This document shows positions 7,727 to 15,973 of a DNA stretch of 24,542 nt, piece after piece. The stretch covers positions 1 through 24,542 of IMG/VR virus record IMGVR_UViG_3300024255_002023, one strand, 5' to 3'. The DNA is from a virus. Both the position numbers and the translations under genes were made by a program. Numbering within the stretch: the stretch's first letter is position 1; each line of letters opens with the position of its first letter. A model generated the notes under the pieces. The model did no database searches. It saw nothing but the letters and a program-made list of their open reading frames with translations, and was not told the DNA's origin.

Positions 7727-9039
7727 ATAATATGCTATGGGGTCCATTTACTGCAAATGGTCACGATTTAAATTCTAGTCGAATAGTATTGTTTCAAGAA
7801 TATCAAAAGAATGTATTTGAAGCAATTCATACGTATAAAGAGCATTCTCATACTCATTCTCATACTAAAATAGTACCTAATAGAATCATATATTTTGAGT
7901 CTGCAAAAAGGCTTTTTGATTTCTTAAAGGATGAACAATTCTTAGGAGATCCAAAAACTCTTACATCTAGTATACCAAAAAATCATGAAGAACTAAGAAC
8001 ACAACGAATAGAAAAAGATAAGCGTACTTTTAATTCTCTACCGATAGAAGTCAGAGAAGCAATTAAAGACGATAATACGTTAGTGTACATTGATCATTCA
8101 ATTGAAGGTTGGGATAATATACTATTTGATCGGGTGTGTGAAATTTTTGATATACCAAAAGAAAGACTTGTTTGGATTACATCTATATATAGACTCCGTA
8201 ACAAGCCTCCATTCACTGAAGTGAAATCTTTATACTATAATTTTTGGGAACACAATTTACACACTCACATAGCCCGTGATAAAAATAATGAGCGTATGTT
8301 TGAACAGCAAATACAACACTCATTGGATTTAAAACCAAGACAGAAGTTATGTACTTCGTATATGCGTAGACGTAGACATGCCCGTATGACTATGGCTATG
8401 TTATTAAAAGAGAACGATTTATTGAAAGATATATATTGGTCACTCGGAACTCTGGTAGATGGTAACAGAGAGTTAAAAAGTGTATTAAGGCAATTAGATT
8501 ATATAGTTAGTATTGTAGAAAAATCACATCCAGGACTATTGAACAAAGATACAATAGATTGGGCTTATTCGATTGATAAAAATATAACATGTGATGACAA
8601 TACATTAGATACTAATTTAGCACTTGGGTTTTTAACATGGGAGCATATATTTGATACTAAATTTATGCTTGTCAATGAAACTATACCGGGAAATCTAGTA
8701 CATAATACTTCTACGCTTAGGCCATTCTTATCTGAAAAAATTTATAAACCGTTTGCCGCAGGTCAAATGTTTTTAGTACACGGTTGTGCAGGAACAGTTG
8801 CAGCGATCAAAGAAAAGGGATATAAAACATTTGATGGATTTATAAATCATAGTTATGATAATGAATTATGTCCAACCACTAGAGCAAACATGATAGCTAA
8901 GGAAATGAAAAGATTATCACAAATACCAGAAGATGTTTGGTTAAAGCATCTACGTGATATTGTACCTCAGTTAAGATACAACTATGATCATTTTATTAAT
9001 TGCAATCCTATAGTAACTACTAGTAATAATGGATGGTAA
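7723..9039 (+). CDS. Putative glycosyltransferase-like protein with His-rich tract
   Basis: This 438-residue protein is a diverged, longer paralog of the 5683-6771 product. Shared blocks are VYIDHSIEGW (121-130), a segment starting LKPRQKLCTSYMRRRRHAR (203-221) in place of LQQRPRDFR, SEKIYKPFAAGQMFLVHG (337-354), and INHSYD (374-379) followed by a helix ending EMKRL. The SEKIYKPFAAGQ block resembles the donor-binding C-terminal half of GT10-like enzymes, so a glycosyl transfer role is plausible but unproven. An extra N-terminal region contains HSHTHSHT (41-48), encoded by a tandem 12 bp repeat. The start codon overlaps the previous stop as ATGA. The gene ends 20 bp before the convergent radical SAM operon, with no clear terminator hairpin between them. 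Confidence 0.55.
   Translation: MNNMLWGPFTANGHDLNSSRIVLFQEYQKNVFEAIHTYKEHSHTHSHTKIVPNRIIYFESAKRLFDFLKDEQFLGDPKTLTSSIPKNHEELRTQRIEKDKRTFNSLPIEVREAIKDDNTLVYIDHSIEGWDNILFDRVCEIFDIPKERLVWITSIYRLRNKPPFTEVKSLYYNFWEHNLHTHIARDKNNERMFEQQIQHSLDLKPRQKLCTSYMRRRRHARMTMAMLLKENDLLKDIYWSLGTLVDGNRELKSVLRQLDYIVSIVEKSHPGLLNKDTIDWAYSIDKNITCDDNTLDTNLALGFLTWEHIFDTKFMLVNETIPGNLVHNTSTLRPFLSEKIYKPFAAGQMFLVHGCAGTVAAIKEKGYKTFDGFINHSYDNELCPTTRANMIAKEMKRLSQIPEDVWLKHLRDIVPQLRYNYDHFINCNPIVTTSNNGW
7843..7866 (+). repeat. Tandem 12 bp repeat encoding HSHT twice
   Basis: Two perfect adjacent copies of CATTCTCATACT (7843-7854 and 7855-7866) lie in frame in the glycosyltransferase-like gene and encode His-Ser-His-Thr twice. 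This is a likely slippage-prone site, since a change in copy number keeps the reading frame. Confidence 0.85.
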
Positions 9040-9059
9040 GTAGTTAACAAAAGTAAACT

Positions 9060-10211
9060 CTATTTATTTTTAACACTTTCGCTGACTTTTTTCCATGTTT
9101 GATTTGTTTCAGTACCACAAAACATACTACATACTCTCAATCTTTTGTTTGTGATGTCATTATCTCGCCAATTGTCTGGCCAATCAGTTTGGAATATTTT
9201 ACTATTAACAATAGACTCTAATGTGTTGTTATTCAAACTAATCTTATCACGGCCTCCACTGTTTACAAATTCTCTAAGTTGTACAGCTTCTGGCGTACCA
9301 GGTGCATATAATTTTCCTGCTGTCATACAGCAAGGAAATACCAAGCCTTCTGATGTTATAAAAATACTTCGCTTATTAAGTACTTGGCAATCAATACAAG
9401 TATTACCCAACTTAACTTCCCACTCATTCAATGGAGTTGATGCATTGTATTTAAATTTAACATGTTTGTTTTTTGTATCTGGATTTTGATTACCGTCAAC
9501 AATATCTTGAATTATTTCTGTATTATTAGACTTTCCATCAGGTGCATGAATACTATATAGGAAATTGTTTTGTTCATTGTATACACCAAAACTAGACTTT
9601 TTATTATTGTTAATCATTGTATCTTCGAATCCAAATGCTTCCTTTGCATAAAATTTAGTGATTCCTATCTTCTCTGCTAGTTGTCTAGCTTCTTCAACTT
9701 GATGTTGGTTGTGTTTAAAAACTAAAAACTCCCATTTGCTATGACCCGGACCGCTAGCATAGCTTTCCATTGCTGTAATAATTTTATCCCATTTGGTGCC
9801 TCTTCTGTAGATCCAGTTTGTATTTTCTAAACCGTCGACACTAAATGTTAGATGTCCATTGGTATTAATTATCTCACTTAGCTCAGCCCAAAACTCAGGA
9901 GTTCTTCCGCTGGCGTTAGTATTCATAGTAATTTCTATTTTTGGATTAATGTCCTTTGTGTACCTTAGTATATCCAACAACTCAGGATTTGTCATTGGAT
10001 CACCATAGTTTCCACACAAACTAATACCTCTAAGATTTTTTAGAAAGTCTAGGTTAAACCAATCTTTGAACTGATTAAATGTAATGTATGTTTCTACCAT
10101 ATTTTCAACTTTTTGTCCGCCAGAATATCTTCTGTTGCATATAGCACATAAAGCATTACACAAGCTGCTCGCTTCTAAATCTAAATATTGGAGTTCATTG
10201 AATGTGTACAT
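9060..10211 (-). CDS. Radical SAM protein with C-terminal SPASM domain
   Basis: This 383-residue protein has the standard order of SPASM enzymes. The radical SAM cluster motif is near the N-terminus (C18-x3-C22-x2-C25 in SSLCNALCAICNRR). A GNYGDP block (67-72) replaces GGEP. MNTNASGR (96-103) and FSVDGL (123-128) mark later barrel strands. The C-terminal cysteine-rich domain has C272, C275, C294, C295, C361 and C365 (GNTCIDC, FPCCM, VCSMFC), enough for at least one auxiliary Fe-S cluster. SPASM enzymes mostly modify peptides or sugars by radical chemistry; the substrate is unknown. It is the last gene of the long minus-strand run and overlaps the SGNH hydrolase gene by 17 bp. Its architecture differs from the eight upstream radical SAM genes, whose cysteine-rich domain is N-terminal. 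Confidence 0.88.
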   Translation of the reverse strand: MYTFNELQYLDLEASSLCNALCAICNRRYSGGQKVENMVETYITFNQFKDWFNLDFLKNLRGISLCGNYGDPMTNPELLDILRYTKDINPKIEITMNTNASGRTPEFWAELSEIINTNGHLTFSVDGLENTNWIYRRGTKWDKIITAMESYASGPGHSKWEFLVFKHNQHQVEEARQLAEKIGITKFYAKEAFGFEDTMINNNKKSSFGVYNEQNNFLYSIHAPDGKSNNTEIIQDIVDGNQNPDTKNKHVKFKYNASTPLNEWEVKLGNTCIDCQVLNKRSIFITSEGLVFPCCMTAGKLYAPGTPEAVQLREFVNSGGRDKISLNNNTLESIVNSKIFQTDWPDNWRDNDITNKRLRVCSMFCGTETNQTWKKVSESVKNK

Positions 10212-11076
10212 TTATTTTTTTCCAAATATTATCACTAGCAATTGAAGTACCTTCAGTGTTCCAATGTGCATCAGTATCTGAAAGCCAATAGTTTCTAACA
10301 TTGGGTAAAATGTATTTTATTTTTCTTAGGTTGCTAGATTGTTCTAATTTACTAAGTTGCTCACGAAATATGGTTTTATCTTGGTTATTAAGCCAGTGTA
10401 AACATCTATCAGGTAACCAATAATAGATAGGTATATTTGTCGCACGTGATATCCAGTATAATCTTTTAACGGATAATTGTAAATTTATTAAATTTGTTAC
10501 TGGTGTCACTTGGTATTGATAATAATGTTCCCATTGTTGTTTCGCATACTCAAACACTTCTGGAACGCTGGAAGCCCGAATACGTTCTTTAGAAATATGA
10601 TGATTAGGTACTAATTTTTCAACCCATTGATTGTTATTATCAAATATACTACTATCTGGCTTATCACCAATCTGTGTATACTCGGTATTATAATATATGG
10701 TATCTCTTAATCCATCAGTTAGTCCAACAAAAATCACAGGACTATCTTGATGTGTGTTTATCCATTGTTCTAATCTCATTAAAATATCGACATTACTAGA
10801 TCCAGGATTAGCAAGATTAAGATAACAGTTCTTAGGGTCTAATTTAGATAAATTAGCGTCGATAGTTTCATTATGAGGCAAGCCTTGTCCAAATATAAAG
10901 CTATCTCCAAATAAAGGAATAACCAATCCTTCATTATTCACATATTTTGTTATGTCAGACCTAGTAGGTATATCATATTGCCAATTCTCTTCTGGGGAGT
11001 GAGGACCGATTGGTAATCCCTTCGCTTGCCCGTGCCATTTAATATCTGAAAATATAGATAGCTTATTACTTTTCAT
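10195..11076 (-). CDS. SGNH-hydrolase-like protein (possible O-acyl esterase or acetyltransferase)
   Basis: From the chosen start this is 293 residues. Block I is IPLFGDSFIFGQG (53-65) with nucleophile Ser59. ANPGSSNVD (89-97) fits block II. The catalytic Asp/His pair is near the C-terminus in DAHWNTEG (Asp269, His271), a DxHW form like that of the alginate O-acetylation proteins AlgX/AlgJ. Such proteins add or remove acyl groups on polysaccharides. There is no signal peptide, so it would act in the cytoplasm. The frame extends to a Met at 11124 deep in the upstream gene, but the ATG at 11076 has TTGGAAG at good spacing and gives an 11 bp overlap like the other junctions here. It lies between two radical SAM genes with both ends overlapped. 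Confidence 0.75.
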   Translation of the reverse strand: MKSNKLSIFSDIKWHGQAKGLPIGPHSPEENWQYDIPTRSDITKYVNNEGLVIPLFGDSFIFGQGLPHNETIDANLSKLDPKNCYLNLANPGSSNVDILMRLEQWINTHQDSPVIFVGLTDGLRDTIYYNTEYTQIGDKPDSSIFDNNNQWVEKLVPNHHISKERIRASSVPEVFEYAKQQWEHYYQYQVTPVTNLINLQLSVKRLYWISRATNIPIYYWLPDRCLHWLNNQDKTIFREQLSKLEQSSNLRKIKYILPNVRNYWLSDTDAHWNTEGTSIASDNIWKKINVHIQ

Positions 11077-12250
11077 TGAATTCTTCCAAAAAATCTTGTA
11101 TGTTGTGTCCACGAATTTTATCAAGCCGCAGTGTATATTCTAACGCATGTTTCCATTTTTCTGGTCTGTCTGGACCGCCAAACATATTTGTTAACTCATT
11201 TACTTTGTACTCTGGAAAAGAGTTATGTAATTTTGTATGTACAAGATCTCGCATTTCCTTGGGAAGTACTGCTGGACTTAGAATAGCTGGATCGTATACA
11301 TAGTTATGGTGTACCCATACTCCATGTTCTCTATGAAAGAAGTCATAAAAGTCGCCTAAAGTACTATAGTTCATAAAGCTCACGGTTTGTGTTACGTCTA
11401 GTTCAAAATCCTCTTGTTTAAGACGCAGGAAATTTTTCATTACATCGTCCCATTTGGTAGGATATCTAATATATTCATTTCTCTTACCCAAGTCATCTAT
11501 ACTACAACTAACCTTTACATGATCAAATTTTCTCCATAACTCAATAACTTTCTCATTCATTAATGTCATGTTAATATTGTACCATAGCTTAATATCAGTT
11601 TTGCCTAATTCAACAAGTCGTTCTAAGAACTTAAAGTGCTGTTTGATTAACATAGGCTCACCACCATTAATATAAAACGTTTTTACATTATCACAATGTT
11701 TGAGTAAATCTTCCCAAAACTCTTCACGTTCCGGCCAACGAAAGCCTTGCATTGTATTATAATCAGTTAGTTTGAATGATAAACTATTTTGTAATTTGTC
11801 ATAATCATTACGCCACTTACTACTACTTGCCGGATTGCATGTTCTACAAGCAACATTACAAGTATTACCCAGACGTAGCTCTACAAATTCTAGTTGTACA
11901 TCTTGTATGTAGCCTTGCGCATCAGTTGCTAATTGAGCTACATCTTGTGTATATTCGGGATAATTTTTTATTTCCTCTAGACGTTTACTAGTCATACCTT
12001 TTGCTTCTTCGCTAAAACAACGCATACATGCTTTAGGCTTTTTACCTTCCAATACCTGCAATCTTGCTTGTTTAAATGTATCACTATTCATAGTATCATG
12101 TACAGTATCAACATTTAGATTAAAATACTTGTTGTCTGTTCTACTACTGCTGAGTGCCTGTCTGTGATCAGCAATACAACAATGAGTAACACCACCGTGC
12201 GGGTGTGTTGCTAAGTGTTGAAATAACAGGGGGCAAAATGTATTACTCAT
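11066..12250 (-). CDS. Radical SAM protein with N-terminal twitch domain (small subfamily, copy 5)
   Basis: This 394-residue protein has a cysteine-rich N-terminal twitch module (C6, C24-C25, C75-x2-C78) followed by the radical SAM core: C131-x3-C135-x2-C138 in NTCNVACRTC, an SSSKW signature just after it, NGGEP (195-199), a SIDD strand and a NEYIRYP segment. The twitch cysteines probably bind an auxiliary Fe-S cluster. The C-terminus (LDKIRGHNIQDFLEEFNEK) is a reduced form of the tail shared by this set. Its twitch lacks the PW of CxxPWxH, having CPLLFQH. The frame is open to a Met at 12280, but the ATG at 12250 has GAGGA six bases upstream, overlaps the previous stop by 8 bp and matches where the paralogs begin. 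The substrate is unknown. Confidence 0.88.
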   Translation of the reverse strand: MSNTFCPLLFQHLATHPHGGVTHCCIADHRQALSSSRTDNKYFNLNVDTVHDTMNSDTFKQARLQVLEGKKPKACMRCFSEEAKGMTSKRLEEIKNYPEYTQDVAQLATDAQGYIQDVQLEFVELRLGNTCNVACRTCNPASSSKWRNDYDKLQNSLSFKLTDYNTMQGFRWPEREEFWEDLLKHCDNVKTFYINGGEPMLIKQHFKFLERLVELGKTDIKLWYNINMTLMNEKVIELWRKFDHVKVSCSIDDLGKRNEYIRYPTKWDDVMKNFLRLKQEDFELDVTQTVSFMNYSTLGDFYDFFHREHGVWVHHNYVYDPAILSPAVLPKEMRDLVHTKLHNSFPEYKVNELTNMFGGPDRPEKWKHALEYTLRLDKIRGHNIQDFLEEFNEK

Positions 12251-13427
12251 AAAATTCCTCAAGCTCTGGCAAAATATCATTTAACGATTCAGATCGTATT
12301 TCATCCAGTTTTCGAGACCAACTTACAAAGTAATTAAACTTATCTACTTTTTTATCTAGCAAAAATTTCTTGTATGCTTCTAACTGGATAAAATGAGTGT
12401 CTGTAATATTATAATCTCGTATATACTTATCTACCTTTTGTAGTGCTATTTGTAATACAGAATCAGGCAATACTTGTGCCCTTAGATGTTCAGGAAATTG
12501 TACAATGTTAATAAAAAAATCATTTTTTGTTACCCATTTTTTATCAATACAATACTGAAAAAAATCAATGCAGTGTAATGCATTATAAGCACTAACAGTA
12601 CAGTTTATTTTAAAATCAACTTCTGGACTAGTTGCTCTTAGATGCTCTATGTTATTCTCAATATCTTTCCACACTGTGCCACGACGAATATATTCAGCAT
12701 GCTTTCCGTAACCATCTAAACTTGCTTCTACTCTAACACTTTTAAAATGCTTCCATAGATCAATCACATTATGTTGTTTATATACGAGCTTGCTCAAATT
12801 ACTGTTATAACTTAGTTCAATATCTGTTTTGTTATTTTCAATAAGATATTCTAAGATTCTATAGTGCTCATCCATTATTAATGGCTCACCACCTGCAAAG
12901 TAAATTTTTTCAACAGTATCAATCCAAGTTTCAATATCATCCCAAATTTCTTCAATCGTATTTTTTACTCTCGTAATACGTGGCCAAGAGCCTTCGTTCA
13001 TTTGTTCCCATTCGTCCTTCCACATACTACTAAAGTCTGGTCCACAGCTTCTACACTTAAAATTGCATATGTTACTAAATCTTATATCCATATACGACAT
13101 ATCCACTTGTTCAACGGTGCCATCAGGCAATGTTGAATCGATATTTAAAAATTTATGGCTAAATGATTTGTTCATGTGTTGGCGCATACTAGTGCTACCA
13201 AAACGTTCTGTTTCAAAACATTTATTACATGCAGAATGTTTTTTATTTGCCAACATTGTTAAACGTAATTCTTTCATACGCTCACTGTTCCAAATTTCTG
13301 TAAAGCTAGACTCACGTGAATTACCAACACTATAATCATACGATGCTAAACAACAGGGATAAACTTTGCCATTAGCAAAAGCATGTAAGTGAATCCATGG
13401 GAGTATACACATGTTATCTTTCATCAT
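12243..13427 (-). CDS. Radical SAM protein with N-terminal twitch domain (small subfamily, copy 4)
   Basis: This 394-residue member has the clearest twitch module: C7 in MCILPWIH, then G20 and C25-C26 in GKVYPCC, the helix FTEIWNSERMKELR (42-55), and C67-x2-C70. The radical SAM core has C121-x3-C125-x2-C128 in NICNFKCRSCGP, SSMW, AGGEPL (178-183), SLDG and AEYIRRG. The C-terminus LPELEEFYE matches the shared tail. The start overlaps the upstream stop by 14 bp; ATG ATG at 13427/13424 leaves a one-codon uncertainty, with AGAGAG upstream. The N-terminal module closely resembles the C-terminal SPASM motif of the 9060-10211 protein (GLVFPCCM), as if the same domain had been moved to the other end of the core. 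Confidence 0.9.
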   Translation of the reverse strand: MMKDNMCILPWIHLHAFANGKVYPCCLASYDYSVGNSRESSFTEIWNSERMKELRLTMLANKKHSACNKCFETERFGSTSMRQHMNKSFSHKFLNIDSTLPDGTVEQVDMSYMDIRFSNICNFKCRSCGPDFSSMWKDEWEQMNEGSWPRITRVKNTIEEIWDDIETWIDTVEKIYFAGGEPLIMDEHYRILEYLIENNKTDIELSYNSNLSKLVYKQHNVIDLWKHFKSVRVEASLDGYGKHAEYIRRGTVWKDIENNIEHLRATSPEVDFKINCTVSAYNALHCIDFFQYCIDKKWVTKNDFFINIVQFPEHLRAQVLPDSVLQIALQKVDKYIRDYNITDTHFIQLEAYKKFLLDKKVDKFNYFVSWSRKLDEIRSESLNDILPELEEFYE

Positions 13428-14586
13428 AACTCTCTTTTATAATGCTATAAAGCTCTGGAAATGTTTGTATGAAAGATTCTTTACGGTATTGATCTGCTCC
13501 TCTGGTTTCTTGTACAAAGTTAGTAAATTGTTGATGGTCACCTGGTTGTTGTAAATGATTAACAATAGGTACAAGTGACTCGTCTGTTAATTCATTTGAA
13601 ATTTTTGATTTATACTCTTGTGGTATGTGCCTAATATCGTAGTGTTGTGGATAATAAACTATGTTATTAAAGATATATGTGTCAGGGAATTGGTTTAAGT
13701 ATTTGTGAATCCTGGGCAGATAGTATATGTTTAGTGTACTAATAGTCACAGTAAAACTAATACCTAGTCGTACTCCCTGACTTTGTTGAAGTTCACTAAA
13801 CTTTCTAATATTATCGTCTGCTAGATTCCAACTTTTTCCATGGCGTATATAATTAAAATGATCTCCTATACCGTCTATACTAATGTTAAGTCCAACTGTC
13901 TCAAAATTATCCAGCATTTTGTTTACAAAATCTTCATCAAACACTGTAGCGTTTGAACTAAAATTAAGACTAATGTGTTTACTATTTCCATTATCAATTA
14001 GCATGTTTACGAGTTTTCTAAAGTCTTTACTGTACAACGGCTCACCGCCCATTATTTCTAATCTTTGTACTGTTTTACTCCAGTCATCCAACTCAGTCCA
14101 CATCTTACTTGTAATTTTATTGTTAAAGTCTACAGACATCTCTCGATGATCAAATTTGTGAACACGATCATTCCACTCAGTATTCCATTTGGTACTGTGT
14201 GTCGGGCCACAAGTTCTACACTTTAGATTACAAACATTACCAATGTTTATTTGTAGGTCTTTGGGTATAACTTGTAAATTATTATAATCTACATTTATAT
14301 TAAACGTCTTAAAGATATCATTGTATATTAAACGCTTACTTTGTTTACCATTACGTTCATCATTCCAACAAGTATTACAGTTACTAGGATATTTTTCCTC
14401 TAACATATCTTTTCTAAGTTGAATCATGAACTCTGAATTTATAATGTCGTGTATGCTATCATCAGCAACATTCATTTTACGTTGGTCTTGTACAATAAGA
14501 TCTTTAGCAATACAACAACTTCTAACAAACCCACTAGGCTCACTACTAGTATGCCCCCATGCTAAAGCACATAGATTCTTATTCAT
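13414..14586 (-). CDS. Radical SAM protein with N-terminal twitch domain (small subfamily, copy 3)
   Basis: From the ATG at 14586 this is 390 residues. Its twitch cysteines are C6 (LCALAWGH), C24-C25 (RSCC) and C70-x2-C73 (CNTCWNDE). The core has C119-x3-C123-x2-C126 (NVCNLKCRTCGP), STKW, MGGEPL (179-184), NFSSNAT, SIDG and FNYIRHG. The C-terminal tail is FIQTFPELYSIIKESYDER. The frame is open to a Met at 14622 inside the upstream gene. The ATG at 14586 aligns with the paralogs, overlaps the previous stop by 8 bp (ATGAATAA) and has GGTGG upstream, so it is preferred. As with its neighbours, catalysis is expected to be reductive SAM cleavage with an extra cluster of unknown role. Confidence 0.88.
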   Translation of the reverse strand: MNKNLCALAWGHTSSEPSGFVRSCCIAKDLIVQDQRKMNVADDSIHDIINSEFMIQLRKDMLEEKYPSNCNTCWNDERNGKQSKRLIYNDIFKTFNINVDYNNLQVIPKDLQINIGNVCNLKCRTCGPTHSTKWNTEWNDRVHKFDHREMSVDFNNKITSKMWTELDDWSKTVQRLEIMGGEPLYSKDFRKLVNMLIDNGNSKHISLNFSSNATVFDEDFVNKMLDNFETVGLNISIDGIGDHFNYIRHGKSWNLADDNIRKFSELQQSQGVRLGISFTVTISTLNIYYLPRIHKYLNQFPDTYIFNNIVYYPQHYDIRHIPQEYKSKISNELTDESLVPIVNHLQQPGDHQQFTNFVQETRGADQYRKESFIQTFPELYSIIKESYDER

Positions 14587-15973
14587 ATCTACACCACCAG
14601 TCATACAACTCAGGGTCAGCACGATAAATGTCTTTTAATCTAAACTGTTCTTGTCTAATTTGATCTAACCTATCTTGATAACCTTTACCGTTCTTAAATT
14701 TTTGCTCATGTGTGTCTGGAAATTGTTCAGCAAATGTCGGACGATTTTTCATTTCACTAAGTGTATTTACAAGAGTCATTTGTCGATGTGTAGCACGTGG
14801 TTCCATATACGCAAGTAATTGATCAATTTTACGATCTAATATATGCCTTGGCCATGCAAACGGACTCATTACAATGTCAGGATGAAATGCAAACATAATT
14901 TTAGTTTCCATACTTACATCTAATTCTAAACTTAAATCAAATAAGTCACGTAAACTAAACATACCTGGACCAGTAATAGTTAAATCAAAACGCATTTTTT
15001 CTTTGCCGCCAGGTAGTGCTAATCCTTGCTTAAAGTTATCAAGCCATTCTTCCCATACAATGCCTTTGCGAATAAACTCTACAATATCTCCTGTACCATC
15101 AATGCTTGCACACATTAGCCAATCTTTAAACTGTGGTAAGTAATCATACAAGTTTTTTCCCTTGAAGTCAATCCTTGATAAATTACTATTATAACGCAAG
15201 TAACAATTTTTCGCACTGCCGTTAAGGGTCATTTCTTCTAGTGCCCACCAATGCATATCATACATTAGTGGCTCGCCGCCTACCCAATATATTTCTTCTA
15301 CAATACCATCACTGATAGCTTGTTTAAATTCAGGCTCAGCTACATGCTTTTGGAAGTTATTCATTTTCTTTTTAACTTCAGGAATCATAAATGGTTGGTG
15401 TTCAGGGCTCCACAAATCATGTTTCTTTTTTTCAGCTTCCCATGCACTGCTCAATTGCTCGCCGCACATTCGACATTTAAAGTTACACAAATTACTATAA
15501 CGATAGTCAAATGATATAGTAGGCATAGTTGTATAGCCATCATCATCTGTATTATCAAATGCTTCTTGTATTTTGTCTTTGAATAAGACACCAGTAAACC
15601 ATTTACGATATGAACTTAACGACAATGTATCATCATTGCATACATCACATTGACTAATACGCTCTCCTGCCATTAGTTTTTTTCGTATGTCACGCATGTA
15701 TTCACTGTTCCAATGTTCTTCTAGTGTAAGTGGATTAAACTTATCAGCGTCTGTCTCACTTTCACGTATTTTCCCATACTTTTCGTCATTGGTTGCATCT
15801 ATATATTGTTTTTGAAAGGTGTGTTCTTCTCTACTGGCACAACATAATCTGCGCTCTCCTTGTGGACTAATATAGGTGTGTGTCCACGGTGCCATACAAA
15901 AAGTCTTGTTTTCACTATCCTCAGCACAGCTTCCATCGTTATTCCATTTTGGTTTAATTTTTGTCAATATCAT
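14579..15973 (-). CDS. Radical SAM protein with N-terminal twitch domain (small subfamily, copy 2)
   Basis: At 464 residues this is the largest of the downstream five. It has an N-terminal extension of about 20 residues with one extra Cys (C16), and a longer linker inside the twitch module: C26 in FCMAPWTH, C44-C45 in RRLCC, then C109-x2-C112. The core has C163-x3-C167-x2-C170 (NLCNFKCRMC), SSAW, VGGEPL (231-236), RYNSNL, SIDG and VEFIRKG. The C-terminal tail ends DPELYDWWCRYE. The start at 15973 overlaps the upstream gene by 20 bp and has only a weak TGGA-type ribosome site, so its translation may depend on coupling. Confidence 0.9.
   Translation of the reverse strand: MILTKIKPKWNNDGSCAEDSENKTFCMAPWTHTYISPQGERRLCCASREEHTFQKQYIDATNDEKYGKIRESETDADKFNPLTLEEHWNSEYMRDIRKKLMAGERISQCDVCNDDTLSLSSYRKWFTGVLFKDKIQEAFDNTDDDGYTTMPTISFDYRYSNLCNFKCRMCGEQLSSAWEAEKKKHDLWSPEHQPFMIPEVKKKMNNFQKHVAEPEFKQAISDGIVEEIYWVGGEPLMYDMHWWALEEMTLNGSAKNCYLRYNSNLSRIDFKGKNLYDYLPQFKDWLMCASIDGTGDIVEFIRKGIVWEEWLDNFKQGLALPGGKEKMRFDLTITGPGMFSLRDLFDLSLELDVSMETKIMFAFHPDIVMSPFAWPRHILDRKIDQLLAYMEPRATHRQMTLVNTLSEMKNRPTFAEQFPDTHEQKFKNGKGYQDRLDQIRQEQFRLKDIYRADPELYDWWCRYE

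Noticed and set aside
11077-11124. Upstream Met for the SGNH hydrolase, and similar extensions at 12280 and 14622
   Set aside because: Each lies well inside the preceding gene. The later ATGs have good ribosome sites, short overlaps and positions matching the paralogs.
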